19,612 nt of DNA, taken from assembly GCA_028281075.1 (NCBI GenBank), contig JANQKO010000148.1, forward strand, positions 1 to 19,612. The letters run 5' to 3'. Below the pieces are notes generated by a model. That model saw nothing but the letters and a program-made list of their open reading frames with translations, had not been told where the DNA came from and ran no database searches. This DNA comes from Alphaproteobacteria bacterium (GTDB lineage: Bacteria > Pseudomonadota > Alphaproteobacteria > GCA-2731375). Made by a program: the position numbers and the translations under genes. Below, piece by piece: positions 7,807 through 13,923 of this stretch (position 1 is its first letter; each line of letters opens with the position of its first letter).

Positions 7807-8010
7807 ATGCGTAAGACACTTCTGGTCGGTCTGGCGGGCGCGTTCATGCTGGCCTCCGGCGCGGCCATGGCCGGCGGCGCGGGCGGTTGCGGCTGGGGCA
7901 TCCACACGGCCCAGGGCAACGGCGAGCAGCAGACGGTCTCGACCGAGCTGGCCAACCCGACCAAGCCGGCGCAGACGGCCCAGGACACCGGCAAGGGGTC
8001 GAAGGGCTAG
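7807..8010 (+). CDS. Small exported protein, 67 residues, function unknown
   Basis: The start ATG has AAGGGG about 7 bp upstream. The first 22 residues are a clean Sec signal peptide (MRK, a hydrophobic core, then AMA before GG), leaving a mature periplasmic peptide of about 45 residues. The mature part starts with glycines and a CGWG motif holding its only cysteine. It is then polar and unstructured-looking, rich in Q, T and K. I do not recognise a family with certainty; similar short CxWG proteins are seen in alphaproteobacteria. It has its own candidate promoter and a hairpin after its stop, so it is probably monocistronic and well expressed. No role is proposed. Confidence 0.7.
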   Translation: MRKTLLVGLAGAFMLASGAAMAGGAGGCGWGIHTAQGNGEQQTVSTELANPTKPAQTAQDTGKGSKG

Positions 8011-8038
8011 CCGCCGCGCTGCCGCCGCGCGCGGCGGC
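8010..8038. terminator. GC hairpin directly after the small secreted gene
   Basis: A 10-bp stem, 8010-8019 with 8029-8038, starts at the last base of the stop codon. The 18-bp perfect palindrome 8021-8038 is an alternative fold. No T run follows, so it may stabilise the mRNA rather than end it. Confidence 0.3.
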
Positions 8039-8060
8039 CGATAGTGTAGATCTTGTAGCG

Positions 8061-8102
8061 GACGCGCGTCGGGATCGTGGATTCCGCGCCGGCGCGTCTT
8101 TT
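8061..8102 (+). terminator. Possible intrinsic terminator before olsB
   Basis: GACGCGC (8061-8067) pairs with GCGCGTC (8092-8098) across a 24-base loop that contains a further small palindrome, and TTTT follows at 8099-8102. The loop is long, so this is a weak call. Confidence 0.28.
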
Positions 8103-8190
8103 CGCCCTTGAAATCGCATTTGGCGGGAAATAACTGGGGTGCAATGCGAGCGCCACAGGATCGACATAATTTTCCGCTAAAGTGATTCGT

Positions 8191-9066
8191 ATGGACGCAC
8201 AGGCGCAGGCCTATCCGGCGGACCCGCCGTCCCTGCCGGACGTATTGGCGACGGCCGGCGAGCTGTGCGTGCGGCTTGCCCGCACGCCCGAGGACGTCGC
8301 GGCGGCGCAGGCGCTGCGCTACGAGGTCTTCTACAAGGAGATGGCGGCGGCGCCGACGCCGGAAATGGCGGCGTTGGAGCGCGATTTCGACCGCTTCGAC
8401 GATATCTGCGACATCCTGCTGGTGGTCGACGGGGCGCGGCCGCCGGAGCAGGCCGTGGTCGGCACCTACCGCATGCTGCGCCAGGAAGTGGCCTGGGCCC
8501 ATGACGGCTTCTATTCGGCGGACGAGTACGACCTGACGCCGCTGTCGCGGCGGTTCAGCGAACGCGAGCGCGGGCTGGAGCTGGGCCGAAGCTGCGTGCA
8601 CCGCGACTACCGCTCGAACGCCACGATCCAGTTACTCTGGCGGGCCATCGCTGAATACATGGCGACCTACAACATCGCCTGGATGTTCGGCTGCGCCAGC
8701 CTGCCGGGCACCGAGCCCGACGCGCTCGCCGAACCCCTGTCGTTCCTGCATCACAATTGTCTGGCGCCGGCCGATCTCCGGGTCCGCGCCGTGCCGGACC
8801 GCTATGTCGCCATGGACCGCCTGCCGGCCGACGCGGTGTCGCCGCGCCGGGCGCTGGCCATGCTGCCGCCGCTGATCAAGGGCTACCTGCGGCTCGGCGC
8901 GCATATCGGCGACGGCGCCGTGATCGATCCGCAGTTCGGCACCACCGACGTCTGTATCATCCTGCCGGTGCGCCGCATCGGCCAGCGCTACTTCTCGCAT
9001 TTCCGGCCCGGCGCCGAGAACGGCGGCAAGCCGGTGCCGATTCCGGGTGGGCGGAAAACGCTCTAG
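8191..9066 (+). CDS. olsB: L-ornithine N-acyltransferase OlsB
   Basis: The 291-residue GNAT-fold acyltransferase of the OlsB family transfers a 3-hydroxyacyl group from acyl carrier protein to ornithine. This is the first step of ornithine-lipid synthesis, at the cytoplasmic face of the membrane. Seen are RLARTPEDVAAAQALRYEVFYKEM, VVGTYRML, the LELGRSCVHRDYR motif, and LWRAIAEYM. A C-terminal part follows with LPPLIKGYLRLGAHIGDGAVID, FGTTDVCIILPV and YFSHF, all typical of the family. The start is the ATG at 8191; an in-frame GTG at 8182 adds three residues. The usual partner OlsA (a PlsC-type acyltransferase) is not adjacent. The DUF1624 membrane protein follows after 35 bp on the same strand and may be co-transcribed. 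Confidence 0.85.
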   Translation: MDAQAQAYPADPPSLPDVLATAGELCVRLARTPEDVAAAQALRYEVFYKEMAAAPTPEMAALERDFDRFDDICDILLVVDGARPPEQAVVGTYRMLRQEVAWAHDGFYSADEYDLTPLSRRFSERERGLELGRSCVHRDYRSNATIQLLWRAIAEYMATYNIAWMFGCASLPGTEPDALAEPLSFLHHNCLAPADLRVRAVPDRYVAMDRLPADAVSPRRALAMLPPLIKGYLRLGAHIGDGAVIDPQFGTTDVCIILPVRRIGQRYFSHFRPGAENGGKPVPIPGGRKTL

Positions 9067-9101
9067 ACTTGCCGGCGAACGTCAATCGCCGGACCCCCGA
9101 C

Positions 9102-10109
9102 ATGATGACAGCCGCCGATGCCAGGTCCGCCCGTCCGGCCGCCGCGGCATCCGGCCGCCTGGACGTGATCGACGCGGCGCGCGGCGGCGCCGTCGCCCTG
9201 ATGGTCGTCTACCACCTGTGCTGGGACCTGTCCTATTTCGGCTTCGTCCGGTTCGACCTGCTGACCAATCCCTGGTGGCTGGCGTTCCGGACCCTGATCC
9301 TGGGCACCTTTCTCGCCATCGCCGGTTTCGTGCAGGTGCTGGCGCATGGCGACGGCCTGCGCCCGGCGCCGTTTCTGCGCCGCCTTGGCCTGCTGGTGGC
9401 GAGCGCGGCGGCGATCACGCTGGCGAGCTGGCTGGTATTCCCTGACAGCTACATTTTCTTCGGCGTCCTGCACTGCCTGGCGTTGGCCAGCCTGCTGACG
9501 CTTGGCGTCCAGCGTCTGCCGGTGCCGCTGATCCTTGCCGGCGCGGCCTTGTGCATCGTCGCGCCGGCGCTGTTCGCGCAGCCGCTTTTCGACCGGCCCT
9601 GGCTGTACTGGCTGGGCCTGGTGACCGAGGTGCCGGTGTCGAACGACTACGTGCCGATCCTGCCCTGGTTCGGCGTCACGCTGCTGGGCGTCGCCGCCGG
9701 CCGCGTGGTGGCCGTCGACCCGGCGAACCGGCTGCCGGCCATGGCCTGGCGGGCGCGCCGTCCGGCCGCCCGCGCGGTGTGCTGGTCCGGCCGCCACAGC
9801 CTGCCGGTCTATCTGGTGCATCAGCCGCTCCTGCTTGGCCTGCTGTATGCCGCGACCATGGTCGTCGACGTGCCCCGGCCGCCGGACGCGTTCTCGCAGG
9901 CGAAAGCGGCGTTCTCGCGCGACTGCCATGCCAGTTGCGCGCCGACCGCCGCCGCCGCGACCCCGCCGCTCGACTGCCGGGCCTATTGCGCCTGCATCGG
10001 CGACGGCCTGACGGCCGCCGACCTGTGGCCACAGGTGCTGGCGGACAATCTGACGCGGCTGCAGGAAGAACGTATCGCCGGCCTGGTGGCGCAATGCCTG
10101 CGGCATTAG
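9102..10109 (+). CDS. DUF1624 / HGSNAT-like membrane acyltransferase with Cys-rich tail
   Basis: The 335-residue polytopic inner-membrane protein resembles the heparan-alpha-glucosaminide N-acetyltransferase catalytic family (PF07786). It has GRLDVIDAARGGAVALMVVYHLCWDLSYF at the N-terminus, many hydrophobic helices, and YVPILPWFGVTLLGVAAGR. SGRHSLPVYLVHQPLLLGLLY near residue 230 is typical. Family members are thought to acetylate sugars on the far side of the membrane; the substrate here is unknown. After the last helix comes an 80-residue tail with C275-x3-C279, C292-x3-C296-x-C298 and C332 near the end. The ATG at 9102 was chosen; a second ATG follows immediately. The frame is open upstream through olsB but only as a shadow. 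It is probably co-transcribed with olsB. Confidence 0.75.
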   Translation: MMTAADARSARPAAAASGRLDVIDAARGGAVALMVVYHLCWDLSYFGFVRFDLLTNPWWLAFRTLILGTFLAIAGFVQVLAHGDGLRPAPFLRRLGLLVASAAAITLASWLVFPDSYIFFGVLHCLALASLLTLGVQRLPVPLILAGAALCIVAPALFAQPLFDRPWLYWLGLVTEVPVSNDYVPILPWFGVTLLGVAAGRVVAVDPANRLPAMAWRARRPAARAVCWSGRHSLPVYLVHQPLLLGLLYAATMVVDVPRPPDAFSQAKAAFSRDCHASCAPTAAAATPPLDCRAYCACIGDGLTAADLWPQVLADNLTRLQEERIAGLVAQCLRH

Positions 10110-10193
10110 GGCATTATCGGGGCATCCGGCGCCCGTGGCGGCCGGACACCGATCAGTCCAGCGGCCGGGTGTCGGCCCTTGCGGCCGGTGACG

Positions 10194-10511
10194 TCACGCG
10201 GCGAGGCGCGGCGGGGCGAAAGGGCGCGCGGCCGGCTGGCCGGGGAGGTCGAGGCTCCGCGCGCCGTGCCGGCGCCACCAGGCGTCGAAGCGCGTCCGCG
10301 CCGCGCCGTCGTCGCGCAGCCAGGCCAGCTCGTAGACGGCCCCGCCCCACAGCTCCAGCACCGCGTCGAAGTCCGGGCCACGCACGACGAAATTCTCCAG
10401 GTCCGCGTCGAGCCGCGCGAAGACATCGCCCGGCAGCTCGCGGCGCTCGTCCCATTCCAGGTCGAGGGTCTCGTAGAGGGCGATGATCTTGTCGATGGCG
10501 GTGTCGAACAT
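10194..10511 (-). CDS. Hypothetical protein, 105 residues
   Basis: I do not recognise the family. The start at 10511 was chosen over the in-frame 10556 because GGGGAG lies about 7 bp upstream of it. The product is acidic in its first two thirds, with predicted helices (MFDTAIDKIIALYETLDLEWDE, VLELWGGAVYELAWLR) and no signal or membrane segment, so it should be cytosolic. The last 20 residues are proline- and alanine-rich and probably disordered. It converges with the DUF1624 gene, 84 bp apart. Codon use looks like that of neighbouring genes, which together with the ribosome site supports a real gene. Confidence 0.6.
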   Translation of the reverse strand: MFDTAIDKIIALYETLDLEWDERRELPGDVFARLDADLENFVVRGPDFDAVLELWGGAVYELAWLRDDGAARTRFDAWWRRHGARSLDLPGQPAARPFAPPRLAA

Positions 10512-10691
10512 GGTGGTCTCCCCAGACTGGCGCGACGGCATGCGGCGTTTCCTCAACTGTTGGATTATCTGGGCTCCGATGCGTCAGAATTGTGTGAGGG
10601 TTTTCACAGAACGGAGAAATTTTGCCGGCCCGACGGCCCGGGTCATCGCTTCAGCCGCCGGCTTGCGCTAACCCGCCATTCTCCCCGCTTC

Positions 10692-10743
10692 CATGGTCTG
10701 CGCGGCGTCGTGCTGTCGACAGGGCAGGAGCGCTGCGCGGCGC
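10692..10743 (-). repeat. 52-bp dispersed repeat, copy 1
   Basis: The reverse complement of this segment is identical to 16837-16888 at 51 of 52 positions, with one T/C difference. Weaker similarity continues about 25 bp further towards 10667. The core contains the palindrome CTGTCGACAG and two CGCGCAG-type blocks. There is no matching second arm nearby, unlike copy 2. Confidence 0.85.
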
Positions 10744-10798
10744 AAGGTCATCCCCGACACGACCGGGACGATCTGAGCGTCCGACCCGACACAAACCG

Positions 10799-10863
10799 CC
10801 TTGGTGCCATTTCTGGTCGGACTCTCGGGCAGGGGTCACCGCCAGAACGCCAAGACACCAAGG
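10799..10863. repeat. Imperfect dyad with a dispersed 30-bp repeat
   Basis: CCTTGGTG (10799-10806) pairs with CACCAAGG (10856-10863), and inside it TTCTGG (10811-10816) pairs with CCAGAA (10842-10847). The right arm, 10830-10859, is the inverted counterpart of window bases 1-30. It stands 47 bp downstream of the dehydrogenase stop and could end that transcript, though no T run is present. Confidence 0.5.
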
Positions 10864-10909
10864 GGTGGGCAATCCGACGCCATGCCGGCCCCTGCCGCAT
10901 CGCCCCGCC

Positions 10910-11968
10910 TCAGATCGCCGCCGCGATCGCCTTGCCCAGTTCGGCCGTCGTCGCCTGGCCGCCGAGGTCGGGCGTGCGGACCGCGCCCTCGGCCAGGATC
11001 GTCTCGATCGCCGTGACGATGGCGTCCGCCGCGTCCGCGTGCCCAAGGTGCTCCAGCATCATGGCGCCGGTCCAGATCTGCGCGATCGGATTGGCGACGC
11101 CCTTGCCGGCGATGTCCGGCGCCGAGCCGTGCACCGGCTCGAACATGGAGGGAAACTCGCCCTCGGGATTGATGTTGGCGGCCGGCGCCAGGCCCATGCC
11201 GCCGACCACGGCGGCGCCGAGATCCGACAGGATGTCGCCGAACAGGTTGCTGCCGACGACGACGTCGAACCAGTCGGGGTGCTGCACGAAGTGCGCCGAC
11301 AGAATGTCGATATGGAACTGGTCGACGGTCACGTCGGGAAAGTCCGGCGTCAGCGCCGCCACGCGCTCGTCCCAATAGGGCATGGTGTGGATGATGCCGT
11401 TCGACTTGGTCGCCGACGTCAGATGCCGGGCCGGCCGCCGTTGCGCCAGGTCGAAGGCATAGCGCAGGATGCGGTCGACGCCGTGCCGCGTGAACACCGA
11501 TTCCTGCACCACCATTTCCTGCGGCGTGCCGGCGTAGATCCGGCCGCCCATCTCGGAATATTCGCCCTCGTTGTTCTCGCGCACGATCAGGAAATCGATA
11601 TCGCCGGCGTCGCGGCCGGCCAGCGGCGACCGCACGCCCCGGAACAGCCTGATCGGCCGCAGGTTGGCGTATTGCCGGAACGCGCGGCGGATCGGGATCA
11701 GCAGGCCCCAGAGCGAGACATGGTCGGGCACGCCGGGATAGCCGACGGCGCCCAGGAAGATCGCGTCGAACCGGCCGAGCTGCGCGATCCCGTCTTCCGG
11801 CATCATCTCGCCGGTCCGCAGATAGGTCTCGCAGCTCCAGGGGAATGTCGTCCAGTCATAGCCGATGCCGAATTTCGCGCCGGCCTTTTCCAGCACCGTG
11901 ATGGCTTCCGGCACCACTTCCCCGCCGATGCCGTCACCGGCGATGACGGCGATCTTGTAACGTGTCAT
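10910..11968 (-). CDS. Tartrate / D-malate dehydrogenase (isocitrate-isopropylmalate DH family)
   Basis: The 352-residue cytosolic enzyme is a NAD-dependent beta-decarboxylating dehydrogenase of the TtuC/DmlA subgroup, which oxidises tartrate or D-malate with a Mg/Mn ion. Seen are IAGDGIGGEVVPEA at the N-terminus, SLWGLLIPIRRAFRQYANLRPIRLF (subgroup-specific loop), FLIVRENNEGEYSEMGG with the catalytic Tyr, and ATKSNG with the catalytic Lys. NLFGDILSDLGAAVVGGMGLAPAANI carries the metal-binding aspartates, and EPVHGSAPDIAGKG binds NAD. The ATG at 11968 has GGAAGGA about 5 bp upstream; an in-frame ATG at 11998 is less likely. The SLWGLL loop argues against leucine-pathway LeuB. No transporter or regulator for tartrate is adjacent. 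Confidence 0.85.
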   Translation of the reverse strand: MTRYKIAVIAGDGIGGEVVPEAITVLEKAGAKFGIGYDWTTFPWSCETYLRTGEMMPEDGIAQLGRFDAIFLGAVGYPGVPDHVSLWGLLIPIRRAFRQYANLRPIRLFRGVRSPLAGRDAGDIDFLIVRENNEGEYSEMGGRIYAGTPQEMVVQESVFTRHGVDRILRYAFDLAQRRPARHLTSATKSNGIIHTMPYWDERVAALTPDFPDVTVDQFHIDILSAHFVQHPDWFDVVVGSNLFGDILSDLGAAVVGGMGLAPAANINPEGEFPSMFEPVHGSAPDIAGKGVANPIAQIWTGAMMLEHLGHADAADAIVTAIETILAEGAVRTPDLGGQATTAELGKAIAAAI

Positions 11969-12079
11969 GCGATCCTTCCCCGGCCGCGGCGGCGGCATGT
12001 CCTTGTCGTTTGGCGAACGCTAGCATATTCCGGCCCTGGTCTCATGCGCCCGCCGCATGGCGGCATGCGGAACCGGCGT

Positions 12080-12107
12080 TTGACCCCGGTGCGATTCCGC
12101 CTAGTGT
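12080..12107 (+). promoter_or_regulatory. Candidate promoter before a 27-codon ORF
   Basis: TTGACC (12080-12085) and TAGTGT (12102-12107) are 16 bp apart, 56 bp before the ATG at 12164. The hexamers resemble the pair at 7728-7756, which precedes another small protein gene. Confidence 0.35.
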
Positions 12108-12163
12108 CGGCCGGCGCGTGGCGCCACGTCGCCACAAGATGTCACCGCAATAAACGGACAGGC

Positions 12164-12247
12164 ATGGTCAGAGTGAGCTTGAGCCTCGCCGGGGCGGGCG
12201 TGATCTTCTATCTGCTCGCGTTTCAGTTCAGCAACATGTTTGCCTGA
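12164..12247 (+). CDS. Possible 27-residue single-span membrane peptide
   Basis: The ORF begins with ATG and stops at 12245-12247. Its product starts MVRVSLSLAGAG and continues VIFYLLAFQFSNMFA. That is one uninterrupted hydrophobic helix with one early positive charge and an aromatic-rich C-terminal half, as in known small inner-membrane proteins. A GGACAGG lies just before the start (close spacing) and a candidate promoter lies upstream. The frame is also open far upstream, but only as the antisense of the dehydrogenase. Whether it is translated cannot be told from sequence; it could be a chance hydrophobic run in an intergenic spacer. Confidence 0.45.
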   Translation: MVRVSLSLAGAGVIFYLLAFQFSNMFA

Positions 12248-12273
12248 CGCGCCCGGCGGATTATCACCGTTCT

Positions 12274-12289
12274 TTAACTTTCGTTAACT
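12274..12289. promoter_or_regulatory. TTAACT direct repeat in a promoter region
   Basis: TTAACT occurs at 12274-12279 and 12284-12289, one helical turn apart, in an AT-rich patch 55 bp before the 87-residue gene. It resembles a CtrA site (TTAA-N7-TTAA) but with a 6-bp gap, so a CtrA assignment is not made. Confidence 0.3.
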
Positions 12290-12304
12290 CTGTCGGCGCA
12301 GGAT

Positions 12305-12325
12305 GGATGTCGACCGACGACATCC
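12305..12325 (+). promoter_or_regulatory. Perfect 8-bp hairpin in the leader of the 87-residue gene
   Basis: GGATGTCG (12305-12312) pairs perfectly with CGACATCC (12318-12325) around a 5-base loop, ending 18 bp before the ATG at 12344. It may be an operator or an RNA hairpin close to the ribosome site. Confidence 0.35.
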
Positions 12326-12343
12326 GTAGCGGACCGGCGCGAC

Positions 12344-12607
12344 ATGACGCATTTCCTCGTCACCGAAGACAATCCGGACGGCCACCGCCTGGAGGAAATC
12401 CTCCTGCTGGTGCGCAAGGACATCGTTCTGCGCGCCACCAAGCTGCTGGACGATCAGCGGCCCGAGGCGCGGCACGTGCTGGAGAACAACATCCGCATCC
12501 TGGGCATGCTGACCGAATGCATCAACCTGGCCGAGGACAGCTCCAAGCTGCTGGACAAGAGTTTCGGGCCGAGCGTGCCCGGAAAGCACCGCGTCGGCAC
12601 GCCCTGA
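12344..12607 (+). CDS. Small helical protein, 87 residues, function unknown
   Basis: The product is soluble and mostly helical by pattern (RLEEILLLVRKDIVLRATKLLDD, then RHVLENNIRILGMLTECINLAEDSSKLLDKSFG), with one cysteine, no signal peptide and a short basic tail. The amphipathic heptad-like spacing suggests a small helical bundle or a protein-interaction domain. I do not recognise the family with certainty. The start ATG has only a weak GCGGA ribosome site. The leader contains the direct repeat at 12274 and the hairpin at 12305. Length, amino-acid balance and an intact promoter-like leader support a real gene. Confidence 0.65.
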   Translation: MTHFLVTEDNPDGHRLEEILLLVRKDIVLRATKLLDDQRPEARHVLENNIRILGMLTECINLAEDSSKLLDKSFGPSVPGKHRVGTP

Positions 12608-12713
12608 TCGACGCCCGGTCCGACCGCCGCGCCGGCCCGGCATGATGGCGGGATCGTCGAGAAAGAACGAGGTCAATCAACCTGTTATCAACTTCCTTGA
12701 AACAATTGTGAAG

Positions 12714-12729
12714 TGTGACGTGAGTCACC
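12714..12729. promoter_or_regulatory. CRP-like palindrome before the exported two-Cys protein
   Basis: TGTGA (12714-12718), six bases, then TCACC (12725-12729) matches the CRP/FNR-superfamily consensus TGTGA-N6-TCACA at 9 of 10 positions. It lies about 110 bp before the start at 12841. TTGAAA just upstream could be a -35 box, but no convincing -10 was found. Confidence 0.33.
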
Positions 12730-12840
12730 CGTGTTTCGGTTAACGCGTCCCATATGTAACGACAGACGGCCGGCATGGATCACGCCACGTACCGGGCCGT
12801 CGTCGACATCATTCGGTCCAATCGAGGAAAGGAGCAAGCG

Positions 12841-13188
12841 ATGACGAAGAAGGCAAGCGGGAACGTCGGCCTGGTCGCGCGGCTGTCCGCCTCGGTCGGC
12901 TTCGTGGCCGCGCTGCTGGTTGGTGGTGCGATCGCCACCGCGAATCCGGCCGTGGCGCAAACCATCTGCGGCGAACGCGACGATTTTCTGAGCCAGTTGC
13001 ACAAGCGCCATGGCGAGACGCCGAGCTCGATCGGCCTGTCGAGCTCGGGTCAGGTCCTGGAGGTGCTGACGTCGAAGGACGGCACCTGGACGATCCTGAT
13101 GACCAGTCCGCAGGGCCGGACCTGCCTGGTCGCCGCCGGCGAGGCCTGGGAGAACCTCCCGCAGATCGCCATGGGCCCGGCGGCCTGA
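12841..13188 (+). CDS. Exported protein with one probable disulfide, 115 residues
   Basis: The ATG at 12841 has AAAGGAG about 8 bp upstream, so it was preferred over the in-frame ATG at 12775. Residues 1-39 form a signal peptide with a basic start, a hydrophobic core and AVA before Q. The mature domain has C43 in ICGERDDFL and C95 in GRTCLVAAGEAWE, likely paired in the periplasm. The pattern CG-R-x-L, GE, GL-x-S-G, WTILMTSPQG, C-V-AAGE-W is that of a small uncharacterised alphaproteobacterial secreted family. The function is unknown. It stands alone, with a strong hairpin after the stop and a CRP-like palindrome upstream. Confidence 0.75.
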   Translation: MTKKASGNVGLVARLSASVGFVAALLVGGAIATANPAVAQTICGERDDFLSQLHKRHGETPSSIGLSSSGQVLEVLTSKDGTWTILMTSPQGRTCLVAAGEAWENLPQIAMGPAA

Positions 13189-13213
13189 CCGACATCGATC
13201 GCGGTTCACGGCG

Positions 13214-13242
13214 GACGGCGGCGCCCTGACGACGCCGCCGTC
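13214..13242 (+). terminator. Strong GC hairpin after the exported protein gene
   Basis: GACGGCGGCG (13214-13223) pairs perfectly with CGCCGCCGTC (13233-13242) around a 9-base loop, 26 bp after the stop. Only a weak T content follows, so termination is likely but not of the textbook type. Confidence 0.5.
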
Positions 13243-13261
13243 TCGATTCCGCGCGGCGACC

Positions 13262-13316
13262 ACCCTATATCGCATCCTTCGAGACGCGCCCCTTCGGGCC
13301 GCTCCTCAGGATGAGG
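13262..13316 (+). repeat. CTTCGAGACG...CTCCTCAGGATGAGG repeat, left copy
   Basis: This is a copy of a dispersed intergenic element common in alphaproteobacteria, beginning CCCTATATC and CTTCGAGACG. It ends with CCTCA-GGA-TGAGG (13304-13316), a small hairpin followed by TTTTTCTTT, which could act as an intrinsic terminator on the plus strand. Confidence 0.65.
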
Positions 13317-13452
13317 TTTTTCTTTGATATCAATACTTTACCTCGCCCCGGGGTAACCGGGGCAAAAGTCCGGGCGGTTTGTCATTGTCCCGGCCCACGG
13401 TCATGCTGGCCCGCACGGCCGTGAAGAAAGCGCTGAAGCCCCGCCCCCAATT

Positions 13453-13481
13453 GTCATGCCGGCGGCGGCCGGCATCCATGG
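13453..13481 (+). repeat. GTCATGCCGGC palindromic unit
   Basis: The 29-bp unit starts GTCATGCCGGC and ends GCCGGCATCCATGG, with a perfect ATGCCGGC/GCCGGCAT stem. It matches the reverse complement of 13633-13661 at 28 of 29 positions. REP-like hairpins of this form are scattered in many alphaproteobacterial genomes. Confidence 0.75.
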
Positions 13482-13632
13482 GACTGGCCGCCCGTCGAAC
13501 GACAAGGTCTTCGGGTTCTCGGCACCGGCAACGGTCTCCCGCCAAGGTCATACCGGCGGAGCCTGCCCGGGCGCAAGCCGGGGTGGCTATCCGTAGGCAT
13601 TCGACCGCAGGCGCGGCGCTTGCCCGCGAAGC

Positions 13633-13661
13633 CCATGGATGCCGGCCTCCGCCGGCATGAC
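13633..13661 (-). repeat. GTCATGCCGGC palindromic unit, inverted copy
   Basis: Inverted partner of 13453-13481 with one mismatch, 151 bp away. A degenerate further copy starting GTCATACCGGC is seen from about 13548. Confidence 0.75.
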
Positions 13662-13811
13662 GACGGGGGATTTTTTCGCGCGGGAGATCAACAGGGTGGT
13701 GGACTGCCCCCAATAGATGAGGGAATCCCAAAGAAGCCGAAACCGCCCGGGCTTTTGTTCCGGTTACATGCTGAGAGCCTGTGAAAGAGTCGCACCGAAG
13801 CCACCCAGGTC

Positions 13812-13837
13812 GTCATCCTGGCGAAGGCCAGGATCCA
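13812..13837 (+). repeat. GTCATCCTGGC hairpin unit
   Basis: ATCCTGGC and GCCAGGAT form a perfect 8-bp stem with a GAAG loop, flanked by GTC and CCA as in the other palindromic units of this island. Confidence 0.7.
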
Positions 13838-13863
13838 CGTTTGTTGTTTTTCAACAGGTTGCG

Positions 13864-13883
13864 ATGCTGGCCTGCGCCAGCAT
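13864..13883 (-). repeat. GTCATGCTGGC hairpin unit, inverted
   Basis: ATGCTGGC and GCCAGCAT form a perfect 8-bp stem with a CTGC loop. On the minus strand it reads GTCATGCTGGC, so it is the inverted partner of the hairpin at 13812-13837. Confidence 0.7.
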
Positions 13884-13923
13884 GACGGCTTCTTTTGGGT
13901 CGTGAGTAGTTCATTCACACGCT

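Larger units (their letters stand above)
10512..10909. other. 398-bp intergenic stretch with dispersed repeats
   Basis: No gene is seen between the hypothetical protein and the dehydrogenase, both on the minus strand. The stretch carries one copy of the 52-bp repeat (10692-10743), a copy of the 30-bp repeat (10830-10859) and a long imperfect dyad (10799-10863). Bases 10540-10620 are less GC-rich and should hold the promoter of the hypothetical gene on the minus strand; no clear boxes were assigned. Confidence 0.5.
13353..13767. mobile_element. MITE-like unit with 28-bp terminal inverted repeats
   Basis: The left end 13353-13380 (starts GTAACCGG, ends CCGGGCGGTTT) and the right end 13740-13767 are inverted copies matching at 25 of 28 positions. 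The 415-bp unit has no transposase frame and carries two inverted palindromic units inside. No target-site duplication is visible at the ends. It may be a non-autonomous element or a remnant of an insertion sequence. Confidence 0.5.

Noticed and set aside
10179..12247. Long plus-strand frames opposite the dehydrogenase
   Set aside because: They are antisense to a well-supported enzyme gene. Only the last 27 codons (12164-12247) show a plausible peptide of their own.
12274..12288. A CtrA binding site
   Set aside because: The gap between the two TTAA boxes is 6 bp and not the 7 bp of the consensus, so only a direct repeat is reported.
13345..13363. GCCCCGG/CCGGGGC hairpin as a terminator
   Set aside because: The 7-bp stem is followed by A residues on the plus strand and not by T on either strand. 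It partly overlaps the left end of the 415-bp unit and is probably part of the repeat structure.
13330..13731. Open frames of up to 133 codons in the repeat island
   Set aside because: They run through palindromic repeats and inverted ends and contain no protein-like segment or ribosome site.
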